Shown here: piece by piece, positions 5,475-6,016 of the stretch | Position numbering within the stretch: position 1 is the first letter of the stretch | Layout of the letters: each line of letters starts with the position of its first letter | NCBI GenBank assembly: GCA_019247865.1 | Contig: JAFBAJ010000527.1 | Span: 1-6,016, forward strand | DNA length: 6,016 bases | Origin: Acidobacteriota bacterium | GTDB taxonomy: Bacteria; Acidobacteriota; Blastocatellia; Pyrinomonadales; Pyrinomonadaceae | Reading direction: 5' to 3' | Notes under the pieces: model-generated | Database searches by the model: none | What the model was told of the DNA's origin: nothing | What the model saw: the letters and a program-made list of their open reading frames with translations, nothing else | Translations under genes and position numbers: made by a program

Positions 5475-5867
5475 ATGGACAGCGACCTTTTAGAACCATA
5501 CGAAAAATTGATCGGGATCGAGATTCTCGGCAAGCGTGTCGAAGTGCCTGAGAACAATCGTCTGCTGAGGTGCTTTCAGTATCTCTCGCTGCGCTCGATC
5601 TCGTACGGTGATTTCTGCTGGAACGGCGACTGCACCAACTGTCAGGTCTGGTATCACATGGAAGGACAGACTGCGGCGCAGGATCGCGTGGTGCTCTCCT
5701 GCCGCGTGCAGGTCATGGAAGGCATGGTCATCACGCGCGTCAACCGCTGCGTCGAGCTGGACGGCATCAATCGAGAAAGCCCGGAGCCGGAAACCCGTCG
5801 CGGCCATGCCGCACACGAACTTCAAGCCCCGGACTCTTCATCTTTCATCGAAGAGAATCAGAACTGA
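5475..5867 (+). CDS. [2Fe-2S] ferredoxin-like protein
   Basis: This 130-residue protein has the order expected of a plant-type [2Fe-2S] beta-grasp domain: a first hairpin IGIEILGKRVEVPENN (about 13-28), then the cluster loop with Cys48, Cys53 and Cys56 (C-X4-C-X2-C in FCWNGDCTNC), then Cys76 in VVLSCRVQV. All four ligands are present. It would carry single electrons in the cytoplasm; no signal peptide is seen. The loop resembles the N-terminal 2Fe-2S domains of dehydrogenase and hydrogenase subunits (succinate dehydrogenase/HoxU-like), but here it stands alone. The tail after about 95 is charged and probably disordered. The start at 5475 is chosen for a GGAG at 5460-5463 and the promoter at 5422-5430; the frame is open further upstream into the IS end, but that part is not protein-like. 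No redox partner gene adjoins it, so its partner is unknown. Confidence 0.82.
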   Translation: MDSDLLEPYEKLIGIEILGKRVEVPENNRLLRCFQYLSLRSISYGDFCWNGDCTNCQVWYHMEGQTAAQDRVVLSCRVQVMEGMVITRVNRCVELDGINRESPEPETRRGHAAHELQAPDSSSFIEENQN

Positions 5868-5872
5868 TTCTC
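5853..5872. terminator. Palindrome spanning the two convergent stop codons
   Basis: GAGAATCAG (5853-5861) and CTGATTCTC (5864-5872) are perfect inverse copies 2 nt apart; realistically 8 bp would pair around a GAAC loop. It covers the ferredoxin-like stop (5865-5867) and part of the opposing gene's stop (5871-5873). There is no T-run on either side and the stem is AT-rich, so terminator activity is only a possibility. Confidence 0.35.
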
Positions 5873-6016
5873 AGCTTCTGCGAAAGTCGCGCCGGTCGCG
5901 TCGGTAATCGCGCACATCCGCGCGGCGATCCCGGCCGTCGCCGCACAATTCGCGCCGGTCGCTCCTGATCTCCCGGCGATCCAGAGACAGCTCCTTAGGC
6001 GAAGCGCCGTCTCGAC
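5871..6016 (-). CDS. Asp/Arg heptad-repeat protein (C-terminal end only)
   Basis: The - strand is open from the right edge of the window to a TGA at 5871-5873, giving 47 residues. The last 36 form a 7-residue pattern starting with Asp: DRREIRS, DRRELCG, DGRDRRA, DVRDYRR, DRRDFRR, then a final Ser. Nearly half of these residues are Arg, with Asp/Glu spaced to allow i,i+4 salt bridges, as in a charged single alpha-helix. Proteins with many such DRRD/DRRE units, often exported, are known in Acidobacteriota and related bacteria; their role is not known to me. The 5' part, including any signal peptide, is outside the window. It is convergent with the ferredoxin-like gene with a 3-nt gap. The opposite-strand frame here is not coding-like. 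The pattern strongly supports a real gene despite the short visible length. Confidence 0.7.
   Translation of the reverse strand, partial: RDGASPKELSLDRREIRSDRRELCGDGRDRRADVRDYRRDRRDFRRS

Noticed and set aside
1..6016. tRNA, rRNA, riboswitch or replication origin
   Set aside because: I recognised no cloverleaf, conserved rRNA segment, known riboswitch core or DnaA-box cluster on either strand by reading.

Overview
The window is bacterial chromosomal DNA of moderately high GC. Its gene types (a bacterial animal-type haem peroxidase, a secreted protein with a Pro/Thr-rich tail, an NtrC-type activator, an ISXO2-like insertion sequence, a protein of Asp/Arg heptads, dispersed CTCTGCG repeats) are a mix I associate with Acidobacteriota, perhaps Blastocatellia. 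That is inference from gene flavour; there is no rRNA or other marker gene here.

Layout from left to right. (1) 1-999, + strand: the C-terminal part of a haem peroxidase whose 5' end lies outside the window. (2) 1021-1059: a perfect 15-bp stem that terminates two convergent genes. (3) 1095-2003, - strand: an uncharacterised exported protein of 302 residues with a very strong ribosome binding site. (4) 2004-2535: a long, AT-richer divergent intergenic region whose right end holds two tandem hairpins in the leader of the next gene. (5) 2536-3945, + strand: a sigma-54-dependent activator with a receiver-like N-terminal domain that has lost the phosphorylation residues. (6) 3948-4009: a large, nearly perfect palindrome starting 2 nt after that gene's stop. 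(7) 4221-4490, + strand: a small winged-helix protein preceded by short palindromes and a 9-bp direct repeat. (8) 4508-5255: a complete 748-bp IS1595-family element with perfect 19-bp terminal inverted repeats and an intact transposase on the - strand. (9) 5265-5365: a palindromic repeat built of CTCTGCG/CGCAGAG heptamers at 11-nt phasing. (10) 5475-5867, + strand: a 130-residue [2Fe-2S] ferredoxin-like protein with its own extended -10 promoter. (11) 5871-6016, - strand: the C-terminal end of a protein made of Asp/Arg-rich heptads, convergent with the ferredoxin gene and only 3 nt away.

The genes do not form one evident pathway. Orientation changes repeatedly, most genes look like single transcription units, and the intergenic spaces hold repeats and an IS, as in a loosely packed accessory region. 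The most unusual items are the receiver-dead NtrC-type regulator with a structured leader, the two palindromic repeat elements and the charged heptad protein. I see no convincing evidence of a complete new multi-gene system.
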